The notes: generated by a model from the sequence alone, not told the origin. DNA of 5,759 nucleotides from Chromatiales bacterium (GCA_031177845.1 JAPSGG010000126.1:1-5759), one strand, 5' to 3'; shown: positions 1 through 5,759, numbered from the stretch's first letter. Translations and numbers: made by a program.

Positions 1-687
1 CTCAAAAGCGTCTGGAAACAGGCTTAGCAATAACAGCAGGCTGCGCACCGTGCGCATGCGCGCGGGCACACCGATGATGCCGACGCGCGCGCGAAGCGAA
101 GATTTGACCCCGTCGTCGGCAAGCTCAGGGCGCCATTTTAAGATCGTAAATACGTCGGCCAGCGCCTGCGTGGGGTGTTCATCGATGCCGTTGCCACCGT
201 TGATAATGGGAATGCGCAACGTAGGCAGCATGTCGTACACGGCCTGCCCGTTGGAGTCGCGCAGCACCACGATATCGCCATAGTTGTTGAACATCTCGGC
301 CACATCCGCCAGCGATTCGCCCTTGGCGATGCCGGTCGTGCCGGCACTCACGATAGACATCACATCGCCGCCCAGCCGGTGCCAGGCGCTCTCGAACGAC
401 AGGCGCGTCCGGGTGCTGGGTTCGTAGAAGGCGTTAATCATGATCTTGCCGGCAAGCGGCAGCTGCATGAGCTGCGGGGTGGCTTCGAAGAAGGCCGCCA
501 GCCGGCACAGCTGCAATACCTTCGCGCGGTCGAACTGACGCGCCGAGACAATGGGCCGGTTCGCCAGATCGACCAGCGGCGCCGGGTCTTCGTCGATCCG
601 GTTCAGCAGATTCTGTGGATGTTCGAGGCCAGACTTCCAGTCGTTCGGATGAACAGGCTCTCTCAACAACGGGTGGAGACGATTCAC
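1..687 (-). CDS. Aspartate-carbamoyltransferase-like enzyme, 3' end cut off by the window
   Basis: This is a member of the aspartate/ornithine carbamoyltransferase family, which transfers a carbamoyl group between carbamoyl phosphate and an amine in the cytoplasm. The visible 229 residues contain the carbamoyl-phosphate loop YEPSTRTRLSFES (STRT at residues 91-94), K122 in AKGES, R143, the HPTQ motif (H171, Q174) and R212 in MRTVRSL. These line up with E. coli PyrB Ser52-Thr55, Lys84, Arg105, His134/Gln137 and Arg167, so it looks catalytically intact. The RHP motif after the Arg105 equivalent reads LRDS. About 40 extra residues precede the PyrB-like core. The frame is open to base 1, so the C-terminal domain with the HPLP-type motif that helps fix the acceptor amine is not visible. 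The GTG at 687 is chosen because it forms a GTGA overlap with the upstream stop and has AAGGA 8 bases before it; the adjacent in-frame GTG at 690 is the alternative. True PyrB, or a catabolic carbamoyltransferase, are both possible. Confidence 0.93.
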   Translation of the reverse strand, partial: MNRLHPLLREPVHPNDWKSGLEHPQNLLNRIDEDPAPLVDLANRPIVSARQFDRAKVLQLCRLAAFFEATPQLMQLPLAGKIMINAFYEPSTRTRLSFESAWHRLGGDVMSIVSAGTTGIAKGESLADVAEMFNNYGDIVVLRDSNGQAVYDMLPTLRIPIINGGNGIDEHPTQALADVFTILKWRPELADDGVKSSLRARVGIIGVPARMRTVRSLLLLLSLFPDAFE

Positions 688-806
688 CACAGCGTTCCTT
701 TTTCCCAATCGCGGTATAAAAAGTAGAGCAGCAGCACCGGCGCGGCCGCGGTGATCATTAGCGCGACCGTGACCATGATCGCCAGAAATCCAACCGATGC
801 CGTCAT
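684..806 (-). CDS. 40-residue single-span membrane protein, candidate symporter accessory subunit
   Basis: This short ORF begins MTASVGFLAIMVTV and ends LYFLYRDWEKGTLW. Residues about 5-31 form one uninterrupted hydrophobic segment, followed by a short tail with Arg, Glu, Lys and two Trp. The positive-inside rule places the tail in the cytoplasm. Its ATG overlaps the symporter stop as ATGA, its TGA overlaps the carbamoyltransferase start as GTGA, and a GAGG lies 10 bases before the ATG. This exact fit, with no leftover bases, is the main evidence that it is real. Tiny membrane partners beside secondary transporters have precedent (MetS with MetP, YhdT with PanF), so I infer it stabilises or modulates the symporter encoded just upstream. 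It has no enzymatic motif and I cannot assign it to a named family. The alternative is a chance ORF in a 119-base spacer. Confidence 0.75.
   Translation of the reverse strand: MTASVGFLAIMVTVALMITAAAPVLLLYFLYRDWEKGTLW
696..700 (-). promoter_or_regulatory. Ribosome binding site of the carbamoyltransferase gene
   Basis: AAGGA on the minus strand lies 8 bases before the GTG at 687 and 5 before the GTG at 690. It sits inside the end of the 40-residue membrane ORF. It is one of the clearest Shine-Dalgarno matches in the operon and supports the GTG start over any start further upstream. Confidence 0.6.
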
Positions 807-2236
807 GCCGGCTCTGCCTCGCTGAGTTGCTGCCACTCAAAGCGCTTCGGCCGTGCCCACGTCGATGTCAGCACGATGATCATGGACACGAAAGCGCCAA
901 GCAGCGCCGCGACATACCAGCCGATAAGGTAGTAGCCAGTCAGACCCGCTGCGCTGCCGGCGATCATCGCGATCGTTGCGCCGGCGGGATTGGTGCTGCG
1001 CCAATAAAGGCCCGCGGCGATGGGCCAGATGGTACTGGCGACAAAGGCCCCCACGTAGTTAAGTACCGCCGCAAGATTGCCGATGCGCGGCGCGCATAAT
1101 ACCCAGGTGAGCGCGCCCAATCCTAAGATGATCACGCTGCTTGCCCGGCGCAGGTGCGCGGCTCCGGCCTTGGGCTTAAGGTGGCGTCGATAGATGTCTT
1201 CCACAATCAGAATACTAGTCGCCGCCAGCAGTGAATCGATGCTGGATGACAGCGCCGCGAATACCATGATCAACACCAGGATCGCACCGGTGACACCCAG
1301 GACCTCGGCGGATACCATCGGGCCCACCATATCCGGCGCCGGCACGTTGAGGTTCATGGCGGGCGCGGCTAGCGCGATGAATCCGGCGACGATCGGGATC
1401 GGCGCCCAGAGGACGCCGGAGATGAGGTACGCCTTGAAACCCACGCCCCCGCGGAACGCGAATGCTCGGCTCCACCACACATTGGAGTGGAAGATCTCGC
1501 CCATCCCGAACAGCAGATTGTTGAACAGAAACATGATGGCTGCGGGCATCAGCAGATCCAGCAGGCGGGGCCGGTTTTCAACCACGGCCGCGTGGATCTG
1601 CTCAAAGCCGATGGTGCCGATGGCGAGGAATGCGATGACGGTCAGTCCGACCAGTATCAGCAGGGCCTGGATGAAATCCGTGCCGATCACCGCGCGGAAC
1701 CCGCCCATCAGCGTATAGCCCACGCAGATGGCCAGGATCACGGTCATGCCGTAGAGGTACGAGATTCCGGTCAGCGCATTGATCAGTATCCCGCCCGCCA
1801 TGCCCATGCTGACCAGCCAACCCAGGCAGTAAAGCAGCGAGATCGCCAGAAATACCCGCCACGCCGTAACTCCGTATCTGAGCCGGATGAAGTCGCCGCT
1901 GGTGTAGCCCTCCGGCATGAGCTCGCGGATGCGCCTTGCGAGCGGCGCGAATAGCATCAGTCCGACCGCGCCGAGCGAATAGCCCAACATGCCCCAGATG
2001 CCCATCTGGTAGGCGAGCTGTGGCGCGAGCATGGTGGTATTGCTGGTGACCCAGGTGGCCATCGCGGTCGCGACACCCAGGGCCAGCCCTACCTGGCGAC
2101 CGGCCAGCACGTACTCGTCTAGCTCGCCCGCCTTGCGCCCCCAATACCAGCCCAAGAACAGCCATAAGAGACTGAAAGAGCCGAGGATAATCCACCCGAT
2201 GGTCGGATCCAGGATCGCCCCGTTAGCTGGATTCAC
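803..2236 (-). CDS. Sodium:solute symporter (SSS family)
   Basis: This is a 477-residue inner-membrane secondary transporter of the sodium:solute symporter family, which couples Na+ entry to solute uptake. I count about 13 hydrophobic segments (roughly 12-31, 50-70, 79-99, 127-148, 160-178, 187-209, 229-246, 268-291, 312-340, 366-382, 388-409, 418-437, 440-459), the usual SSS number. The family signature is visible as GGFRAVIGTDFIQ (178-190). In the stretch from A327 through EDIYRR, S331 and S332 line up with the Na2-site Ser340/Thr341 of PutP as I recall that sequence. The reading frame is open for 61 further codons upstream, but that stretch is Arg/His-rich, non-membrane and overlaps the preceding hydrolase. 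The GTG at 2236 forms a GTGA overlap with that gene's stop and leads directly into the first helix. The substrate is not readable. Context suggests a ureide, N-carbamoyl amino acid or amide; proline, pantothenate, urea and monocarboxylates are other solutes used by the family. Confidence 0.94.
   Translation of the reverse strand: MNPANGAILDPTIGWIILGSFSLLWLFLGWYWGRKAGELDEYVLAGRQVGLALGVATAMATWVTSNTTMLAPQLAYQMGIWGMLGYSLGAVGLMLFAPLARRIRELMPEGYTSGDFIRLRYGVTAWRVFLAISLLYCLGWLVSMGMAGGILINALTGISYLYGMTVILAICVGYTLMGGFRAVIGTDFIQALLILVGLTVIAFLAIGTIGFEQIHAAVVENRPRLLDLLMPAAIMFLFNNLLFGMGEIFHSNVWWSRAFAFRGGVGFKAYLISGVLWAPIPIVAGFIALAAPAMNLNVPAPDMVGPMVSAEVLGVTGAILVLIMVFAALSSSIDSLLAATSILIVEDIYRRHLKPKAGAAHLRRASSVIILGLGALTWVLCAPRIGNLAAVLNYVGAFVASTIWPIAAGLYWRSTNPAGATIAMIAGSAAGLTGYYLIGWYVAALLGAFVSMIIVLTSTWARPKRFEWQQLSEAEPA
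817..820 (-). promoter_or_regulatory. Ribosome binding site of the 40-residue membrane ORF
   Basis: GAGG on the minus strand lies 10 bases before the ATG at 806, within the last codons of the symporter gene. The match is short and could be chance alone, but with the ATGA stop/start overlap it supports translation of the small ORF. Confidence 0.4.
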
Positions 2237-2964
2237 GCGGCCACCACGCGGTCGATCTCCTGAATCGCTTCCACCGTGCTCAACACGCGCGCATAGCGGT
2301 CTTTCATGGTGGTTATGGTAGCCTGCTGCAACTCGGGCGTGACTGTCGCACAGCAGTCCTCGACCAGGGTCGTGTAAAAGCCCAGGTCGCAGGCGTCGCG
2401 TATCGCGGTGGACACGCATTCGTTGGTGTACACGCCGGTGACAAACAGGCTGGTGATGCCGAGATTCCGCAGCACGTAGTGCAGATTGGTCGCGTTGAAT
2501 ACACCGCTCGCGGTCTTGTTGATGATGATCTCATCGCCCTGCGGGGCAACCTCGGGCAGGAACTCGGCCTCCTTGGAACCGGGCGCGGCGTGTAGCCCTA
2601 AGCGCTTATGGCCCGGCCCGCGGTCGCGGCCATCGCGCGTCAGCGATTGGATGCGTGTGTGGATGACCTCCAGACCGTGCCTGCGGAACGCATCCTGCAG
2701 ACGCCGGACATTGGGCAACACGATGCGCTGTAATCGATCAAAGTAGTACTCCTGGGCTTCGATGGGTACACTCGGCTGTTGCCCATCGGCGAACACCCCA
2801 AAGCCGTGGGCCGCATCCAGATATTGAAGATCGATCACGAGCAATGCGGTGTGCCGCTCGCGCAGCGAGTCAGCGGCTGCCGCCGGATCGGTGATCGACT
2901 CGCGATAGCTGTCGCGCAGCGGATCGATGTTTAGGTAGTCGTCAGTCACCTGATCGGACGCCAT
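2233..2964 (-). CDS. Isochorismatase-fold cysteine hydrolase (probable amidohydrolase)
   Basis: This is a 243-residue cytoplasmic hydrolase of the isochorismatase-like superfamily, whose amidase members include N-carbamoylsarcosine amidohydrolase, RutB (ureidoacrylate) and biuret hydrolase. The Asp-Lys-Cys triad is visible: D45 in LLVIDLQ, K150 in INKTASG, and C183 in TGVYTNECV, which also carries the usual cis-peptide region before the nucleophile. VEDCCAT (201-207) is another family hallmark. About 35 residues precede the first strand and an insertion follows it (about 50-75), making it somewhat longer than many relatives. The ATG at 2964 is preferred over an in-frame ATG at 3057, because the extra 31 residues lie inside the upstream amidase gene and resemble no family member; A-rich AGAAAAG lies 5 bases before the chosen ATG. 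It starts 20 bases after the amidase stop, and its stop overlaps the symporter start (GTGA). I infer a carbamoyl or amide substrate. A true isochorismatase is unlikely, as no siderophore genes are nearby. Confidence 0.93.
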   Translation of the reverse strand: MASDQVTDDYLNIDPLRDSYRESITDPAAAADSLRERHTALLVIDLQYLDAAHGFGVFADGQQPSVPIEAQEYYFDRLQRIVLPNVRRLQDAFRRHGLEVIHTRIQSLTRDGRDRGPGHKRLGLHAAPGSKEAEFLPEVAPQGDEIIINKTASGVFNATNLHYVLRNLGITSLFVTGVYTNECVSTAIRDACDLGFYTTLVEDCCATVTPELQQATITTMKDRYARVLSTVEAIQEIDRVVAA

Positions 2965-2984
2965 GGATACTTTTCTAATCACTC

Positions 2985-4217
2985 TCAGCTTGCCAGCCGG
3001 CACAAGGTGTTCAACAGCAGGTTCGCGCCGATCTCGATGTCCTCCCAGGCAGTCCACTCAGCCGGCGAGTGGCTGCGGCCTTCTTTGCTGGGTACGAAAA
3101 TCATGCCGGCGCGAGTCAGCCCCGCCATGTTCTGCGTGTCATGCGCCGCGCCGCTGGGCATGCGCAGGGTGTCCACCTTCGCTTCGCGTGCAAGCTCGTC
3201 GATCGTCTGCACCACGCTGGAGTCGCACTTCACCGGCGCGATCTCGCTCACGATCTCGAACTCGAACATCAAGTCCCGCCGCCGCGCGATGCTGGACAAG
3301 GTGCGCCGAAACGCCCGCGCTAGCTCCGCCAGCGTGGTCTCGTCCGTGTCGCGGCATTCGAACGCGCATTCGACGCGCTCGGGCACTACATTGGAGGCGC
3401 CGGGGAAGCATGTCACGCGGCCGATGGTGGCCCGACTGCGCGCGCCGCCGTTTTCCTCCAGAATGCGCGGGATCTCGCCCGAGAACTCGGCCAGTCCCTG
3501 CAGTGCGTCCCTGCGCATATCCATAGGCGTCGTTCCCGCATGATCGGCGCGCCCGATCAAGATGACATTCCACTTAAACAGGCCCGTGATCGCCTCCACC
3601 ACGCCAAGGCCGATACCGCGGCGATCCAGCACCGGGCCCTGTTCGATATGCAATTCGACGAAGGCCTCGATGCTATCGGGCGTGCGGTTCGCGCGCAGCA
3701 CTTGCGCCACATCGAGCCCGCGTTCCTGCATTGCCGCAGCCAGCGTGATGCCATCGAGATCTCTGGCACTATGAAGGCTCTCGGGCGTCAAGCGCCCGCA
3801 CATCGCCAGCGAGCCCAGCATGCCGCCGAAGCGGCCTTCCTCGTCCGTGAAGGCGACGGCCTCCAGCGGTAAACGTGTCCGCAAGTTTTGTTCCTTGATC
3901 GAACGCAGGCACTCCAACCCGGCCAGTACACCGAGCGCGCCATCCAGATGCCCGCCGCCGGGCACGGTATCAAGGTGCGAACCAGTCATCACGCCGGGGC
4001 GCTTGCCGTCCCATCCGAGCCGGGCGTGGATATTGACCGCGCCGTCCACGTACAACTCGAGCCCCGCTGCGTTAATGCGATCCTTGAGCCACTCGCGCGC
4101 GGCCCAGTCGCCGTCACTGAATGCCATGCGATAGAGGCCCAGATCCTCCTGGCGCCCGACCGTGGCCAGCGTCTCAATGTCGTGCCGCAGGCGCTCGAAA
4201 TTGATGCGCGCCTGCAT
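2985..4217 (-). CDS. M20-family amidase, hydantoinase/carbamoylase type
   Basis: This is a complete 410-residue metal-dependent amidase of the hydantoinase/carbamoylase (M20/AllC-like) group, whose members include N-carbamoyl-L-amino-acid hydrolase, beta-ureidopropionase and allantoate amidohydrolase. They usually remove a carbamoyl group, giving amine, CO2 and ammonia. The expected metal ligands are all present: H81 (GSHLDTV), D92 (HLDGALG), E126/E127 (TDEEGRFGG, one also the catalytic base), H190 (ELHIEQG) and H383 (RSHSPAEWT). Residues that usually contact substrate or sit in the dimerisation lid are also seen: H226 in ADHAGTTPM, N276 in GASNVVPE, R289, and SGAAHD at 355-360. Length is normal for the family. 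The ATG at 4217 shares its A with the TGA of the FnIII-like gene (TGATG), and no strong Shine-Dalgarno is present, which suggests translational coupling. A peptidase role is less likely given the LHIEQG and AGTTPM signatures. The exact substrate is not determinable. Confidence 0.95.
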   Translation of the reverse strand: MQARINFERLRHDIETLATVGRQEDLGLYRMAFSDGDWAAREWLKDRINAAGLELYVDGAVNIHARLGWDGKRPGVMTGSHLDTVPGGGHLDGALGVLAGLECLRSIKEQNLRTRLPLEAVAFTDEEGRFGGMLGSLAMCGRLTPESLHSARDLDGITLAAAMQERGLDVAQVLRANRTPDSIEAFVELHIEQGPVLDRRGIGLGVVEAITGLFKWNVILIGRADHAGTTPMDMRRDALQGLAEFSGEIPRILEENGGARSRATIGRVTCFPGASNVVPERVECAFECRDTDETTLAELARAFRRTLSSIARRRDLMFEFEIVSEIAPVKCDSSVVQTIDELAREAKVDTLRMPSGAAHDTQNMAGLTRAGMIFVPSKEGRSHSPAEWTAWEDIEIGANLLLNTLCRLAS

Positions 4218-4747
4218 CAGGGTTCGCGAGTACGGCTGGCGCCGGCGACAATAACTGCCATAGTCGCCGCGAACACGATCAGGCCCACGCTGAAGAAGCC
4301 CAGCGCGCGCGGCAGTGAATGATGATGAACGGTGACGGCGATAGGCTCACTCCAGCCACCGTCGCGCGCGGCGCGCACGCGGAAGTAATACTTGCCGTTA
4401 TCGCGGCCGCTTACGAAATGGGCCGTATCGGGGCCGCGATAGATCACAGATGCGTTGCTGAAGCCGGGGCTGCTGGACTCCTGCAGCACAAAAGGCGCGC
4501 TCTGCGCATCCTGCCAATTCAAGGAGAAGAACCCGGCCGTGGCGACTGAGACGCTACTTTCGAGGACCGCGCTCTCATGGGCCGTTGATGAAGGCCCGGC
4601 CCCGGCGCGCGGATAAGACGGCGAGGCTGCCGTCAGGATGACCACGGCCAGCCATTGGCATATACGCAAGCGACGGCGCAGCTGTACCGCATGGATTTTT
4701 TTGTTGACCTTTCGCGGGATGACAAGCTGCACATTCTTAAAACTCAT
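4217..4747 (-). CDS. Small membrane-anchored protein with a fibronectin type III-like domain
   Basis: This 176-residue protein has a basic N-terminus (about 1-30), a short hydrophobic stretch (about 32-43) followed by a small-residue, Pro-rich linker ending near AGAG (48-51), a beta-rich domain (about 58-141), and a second hydrophobic span (about 147-168) before a short tail SRTREP. The domain carries fibronectin-III hallmarks: FFSLNWQD for strand B with its Trp, KYYFRVRAARDGGWSEP for the Tyr/Phe-x-Val-x-Ala strand and the trailing W-S-x-P. The layout suggests a signal peptide or first anchor, a periplasmic FnIII domain and a C-terminal membrane anchor. No catalytic residues are evident. The start at 4747 is the only upstream ATG in frame but has a poor Shine-Dalgarno, and the basic region is long for a signal peptide. 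Its stop overlaps the amidase start, so it heads the operon. Its role is unknown; assembling or tethering operon products at the membrane is a guess. Confidence 0.78.
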   Translation of the reverse strand: MSFKNVQLVIPRKVNKKIHAVQLRRRLRICQWLAVVILTAASPSYPRAGAGPSSTAHESAVLESSVSVATAGFFSLNWQDAQSAPFVLQESSSPGFSNASVIYRGPDTAHFVSGRDNGKYYFRVRAARDGGWSEPIAVTVHHHSLPRALGFFSVGLIVFAATMAVIVAGASRTREP

Positions 4748-4882
4748 TTACTTACTGCACCCTTCGATTCCTACAACCAGCCATGCTTGACAAGAAATAT
4801 CTAGTTTTGGGAGGGCGATAGAGCGTAGCGCATAGGGAATGGAGATCACGCGCGTTTGATACATTGATTTCCCAATCCCCAT
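4748..4882. other. Intergenic gap, probable promoter region of the operon
   Basis: This is the only sizeable gap between genes. It separates the phosphatase stop from the FnIII-like gene start and is AT-richer than its surroundings near 4785-4808. On the minus strand TTGTCA (4788-4793) is a 5-of-6 match to a sigma-70 -35 box, but no good -10 box follows at the right distance; the best is a weak TAGGAA/AGGAAT. A 16-base interrupted inverted repeat ATCA-N8-TGAT (4845-4860) surrounds the palindromic core ACGCGCGT and could be an operator, although its arms are only 4 bases. I see no convincing rho-independent terminator for the phosphatase gene. The promoter assignment rests mostly on position. 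Confidence 0.35.
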
Positions 4883-5671
4883 CTACTCAGTCAGCCAATC
4901 GCGCCAGCGGTGAAACAAGGCGTTGCTGCTCGAGGCCACAACCGAGCGCGAGGTCAGCGTCTGCTTGAACACCGGTTCGCACTCGAGCGTGGAACTGTAG
5001 CCGCCCGCCTCGCTGAGGATCAGGCTGCCGGCTGCGAAGTCCCATAGCTTCTGTCCGCCGTGCAGATAAACATGCCCGCGGCCGGCGGCGATCCACGCCC
5101 ACTCCAAGGCGGATGAACCGAAGTTGCGCTGCGACGCATACGGCGGGTTCTCCGCCAACCTGCGCGCAAGCTCCGGCTTCAGGCGCTTGAGATCGATCAG
5201 CGCCACGGCGAGATCGAGCGAGTCACGCGTGGCCTGTGCCGATAGTTGCTGTTCATTGAGCCATGCGCCCTTATCCTTCTCGGCGCGAAAGCATTCATCA
5301 TGCATGGGATCATAGATCACGCCTAGCACCGGTTCGCCGCCCAGCAACAGGGCAAGCGAGACTGCGAAGCAGGGCAGGCCGGCTGCAAAGTTGCTGGTGC
5401 CGTCCAACGGATCCAGGCACCAGAGCGGACGACCATCATCGCGCAGCAATGCCTCCTGCGCATCCTTCGACATCTCTTCGCTTAGGAACTCGATCTCCGG
5501 CCAGCGCTGCGCCAATTCCATGCACAAGCGCCGATGCATAGCGATGTCGGCCTCGGTCAGGATGCTACCATCGGCCTTGAGGTGGTGGCCCACCTGCTGG
5601 AAGCGAGGCAGAAGCTCCTCTATGCCCGCGCGTATGATGATGCTCTGCAATTCGTCCGATCGAGGTGACAT
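4883..5671 (-). CDS. Inositol monophosphatase family phosphatase
   Basis: This is a complete 262-residue Mg2+-dependent phosphatase of the inositol monophosphatase/SuhB family, close to the usual length of about 265. Family motifs appear in order: DGSILTEAD (34-42), LSEE with the metal ligand E65, WCLDPLDGTSNF with D87 and D90, LPCFAVSLALL after it, and LWDFAAGSLILSEAGG with D211. All metal-binding acidic residues are intact, so an active enzyme is expected. Substrates in the family include myo-inositol 1-phosphate, fructose 1,6-bisphosphate, histidinol phosphate and 3'-phosphoadenosine 5'-phosphate; DPLDGTSN together with the C-terminal WDFAAG block looks most like the SuhB/IMPase branch, but I would not name the substrate. 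The ATG at 5671 fits the normal family N-terminus. No clear Shine-Dalgarno precedes it and the frame stays open upstream to the window edge without a credible start. A gap of 135 bases separates it from the downstream operon, so it is probably a separate unit. Confidence 0.95.
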   Translation of the reverse strand: MSPRSDELQSIIIRAGIEELLPRFQQVGHHLKADGSILTEADIAMHRRLCMELAQRWPEIEFLSEEMSKDAQEALLRDDGRPLWCLDPLDGTSNFAAGLPCFAVSLALLLGGEPVLGVIYDPMHDECFRAEKDKGAWLNEQQLSAQATRDSLDLAVALIDLKRLKPELARRLAENPPYASQRNFGSSALEWAWIAAGRGHVYLHGGQKLWDFAAGSLILSEAGGYSSTLECEPVFKQTLTSRSVVASSSNALFHRWRDWLTE

Positions 5672-5759
5672 GCGTTGCTGCGTTGTGAAGGGTGAAACGG
5701 CGAGGCTCGGGGCGACATCCGCTGTCCGGCGGGTACACGATGCGGCGACACCCAGTGAC
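5672..5759. other. Edge stretch upstream of the phosphatase gene, no gene assigned
   Basis: These 88 bases hold the upstream flank of the phosphatase gene. The phosphatase frame has no stop here, but the residues it would encode do not resemble the family N-terminus. On the plus strand a frame beginning with GTG near 5685 is open to the edge and could be the start of a divergent gene; it is far too short to judge. I see no clear promoter boxes. Confidence 0.3.

Noticed and set aside
175..726. 183-codon plus-strand open frame
   Set aside because: It is antisense to the carbamoyltransferase gene, which has unmistakable family motifs. The translation is a low-complexity mixture of Arg, His, Gln and Val with no recognisable motif, as expected from the opposite strand of GC-rich coding DNA.
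1487..1954. 155-codon plus-strand open frame rich in Gln, Asp and His
   Set aside because: It is antisense to the symporter. Polar runs opposite hydrophobic membrane helices are a known by-product of codon complementarity, and no start signal supports it.
1602..2195. 197-codon minus-strand open frame overlapping the symporter
   Set aside because: It is a shifted-frame shadow of the symporter with Arg/Gly-rich content, while the symporter frame shows about 13 membrane spans and SSS motifs.
2965..3057. Upstream in-frame ATG (3057) for the cysteine hydrolase
   Set aside because: It would add 31 residues encoded inside the amidase gene with no resemblance to the family. The ATG at 2964 lies 20 bases after the amidase stop and suits the family N-terminus.
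2963..3543. Overlapping 187- and 178-codon plus-strand open frames
   Set aside because: Both are antisense to the M20 amidase, whose metal-ligand motifs are complete. Their Ser/Arg/Pro-rich translations have no family features.
4786..4820. Perfect TTGACA on the plus strand as a forward promoter
   Set aside because: No -10-like hexamer lies 15-19 bases downstream, and the next thing on that strand is the antisense of the phosphatase gene.
4835..4873. GGGAA/TTCCC pairing as a rho-independent terminator of the phosphatase gene
   Set aside because: The outer stem is only 5 base pairs with a mismatched interior and no T-run follows on the minus strand.
1..5759. Mobile elements, CRISPR repeats, tRNA or riboswitch structures
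   Set aside because: By eye I see no terminal inverted repeats, transposase motifs, regularly spaced repeats or cloverleaf-like segments. The window is almost fully coding.

Overview
All seven protein-coding genes I can support lie on the minus strand, so transcription runs from the right end of the window to the left. The DNA is GC-rich, starts are often GTG, and the gene families are typical of Proteobacteria. A gammaproteobacterium is my best guess, but nothing here is diagnostic (no rRNA, tRNA or marker gene).

From right to left: (1) 5672-5759 is an edge stretch with no supportable gene. (2) 4883-5671 is a complete inositol-monophosphatase-family phosphatase. (3) 4748-4882 is a 135-base, locally AT-richer gap, the only substantial intergenic space and the likely promoter region for what follows. 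(4) 684-4747 plus the partial gene at 1-687 form one tightly packed operon. In order it encodes a small fibronectin-III-like membrane protein, an M20 hydantoinase/carbamoylase-type amidase, an isochorismatase-fold cysteine hydrolase, a sodium:solute symporter, a 40-residue single-span membrane protein, and an aspartate-carbamoyltransferase-like enzyme that runs off the left edge.

Five of the six operon junctions are visible. Four are overlaps of 1 to 4 bases (TGATG, GTGA, ATGA, GTGA) and the fifth is a 20-base gap, which strongly suggests translational coupling and a shared task. The three enzymes all belong to families that make or break C-N bonds in N-carbamoyl (ureido) compounds or related amides. 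The symporter and its tiny neighbour look like an uptake system. The simplest reading is an uptake and catabolic unit for a ureide or N-carbamoyl compound: import, hydrolytic removal of carbamoyl or amide groups, and possibly phosphorolysis by the carbamoyltransferase to give carbamoyl phosphate. The substrate cannot be read from the sequence. The carbamoyltransferase could also be biosynthetic.

The most notable items are the easily missed 40-residue membrane ORF fitted exactly between the symporter and the carbamoyltransferase, the carbamoyltransferase with an N-terminal extension inside an apparent catabolic operon, and the FnIII-like membrane protein that heads it.
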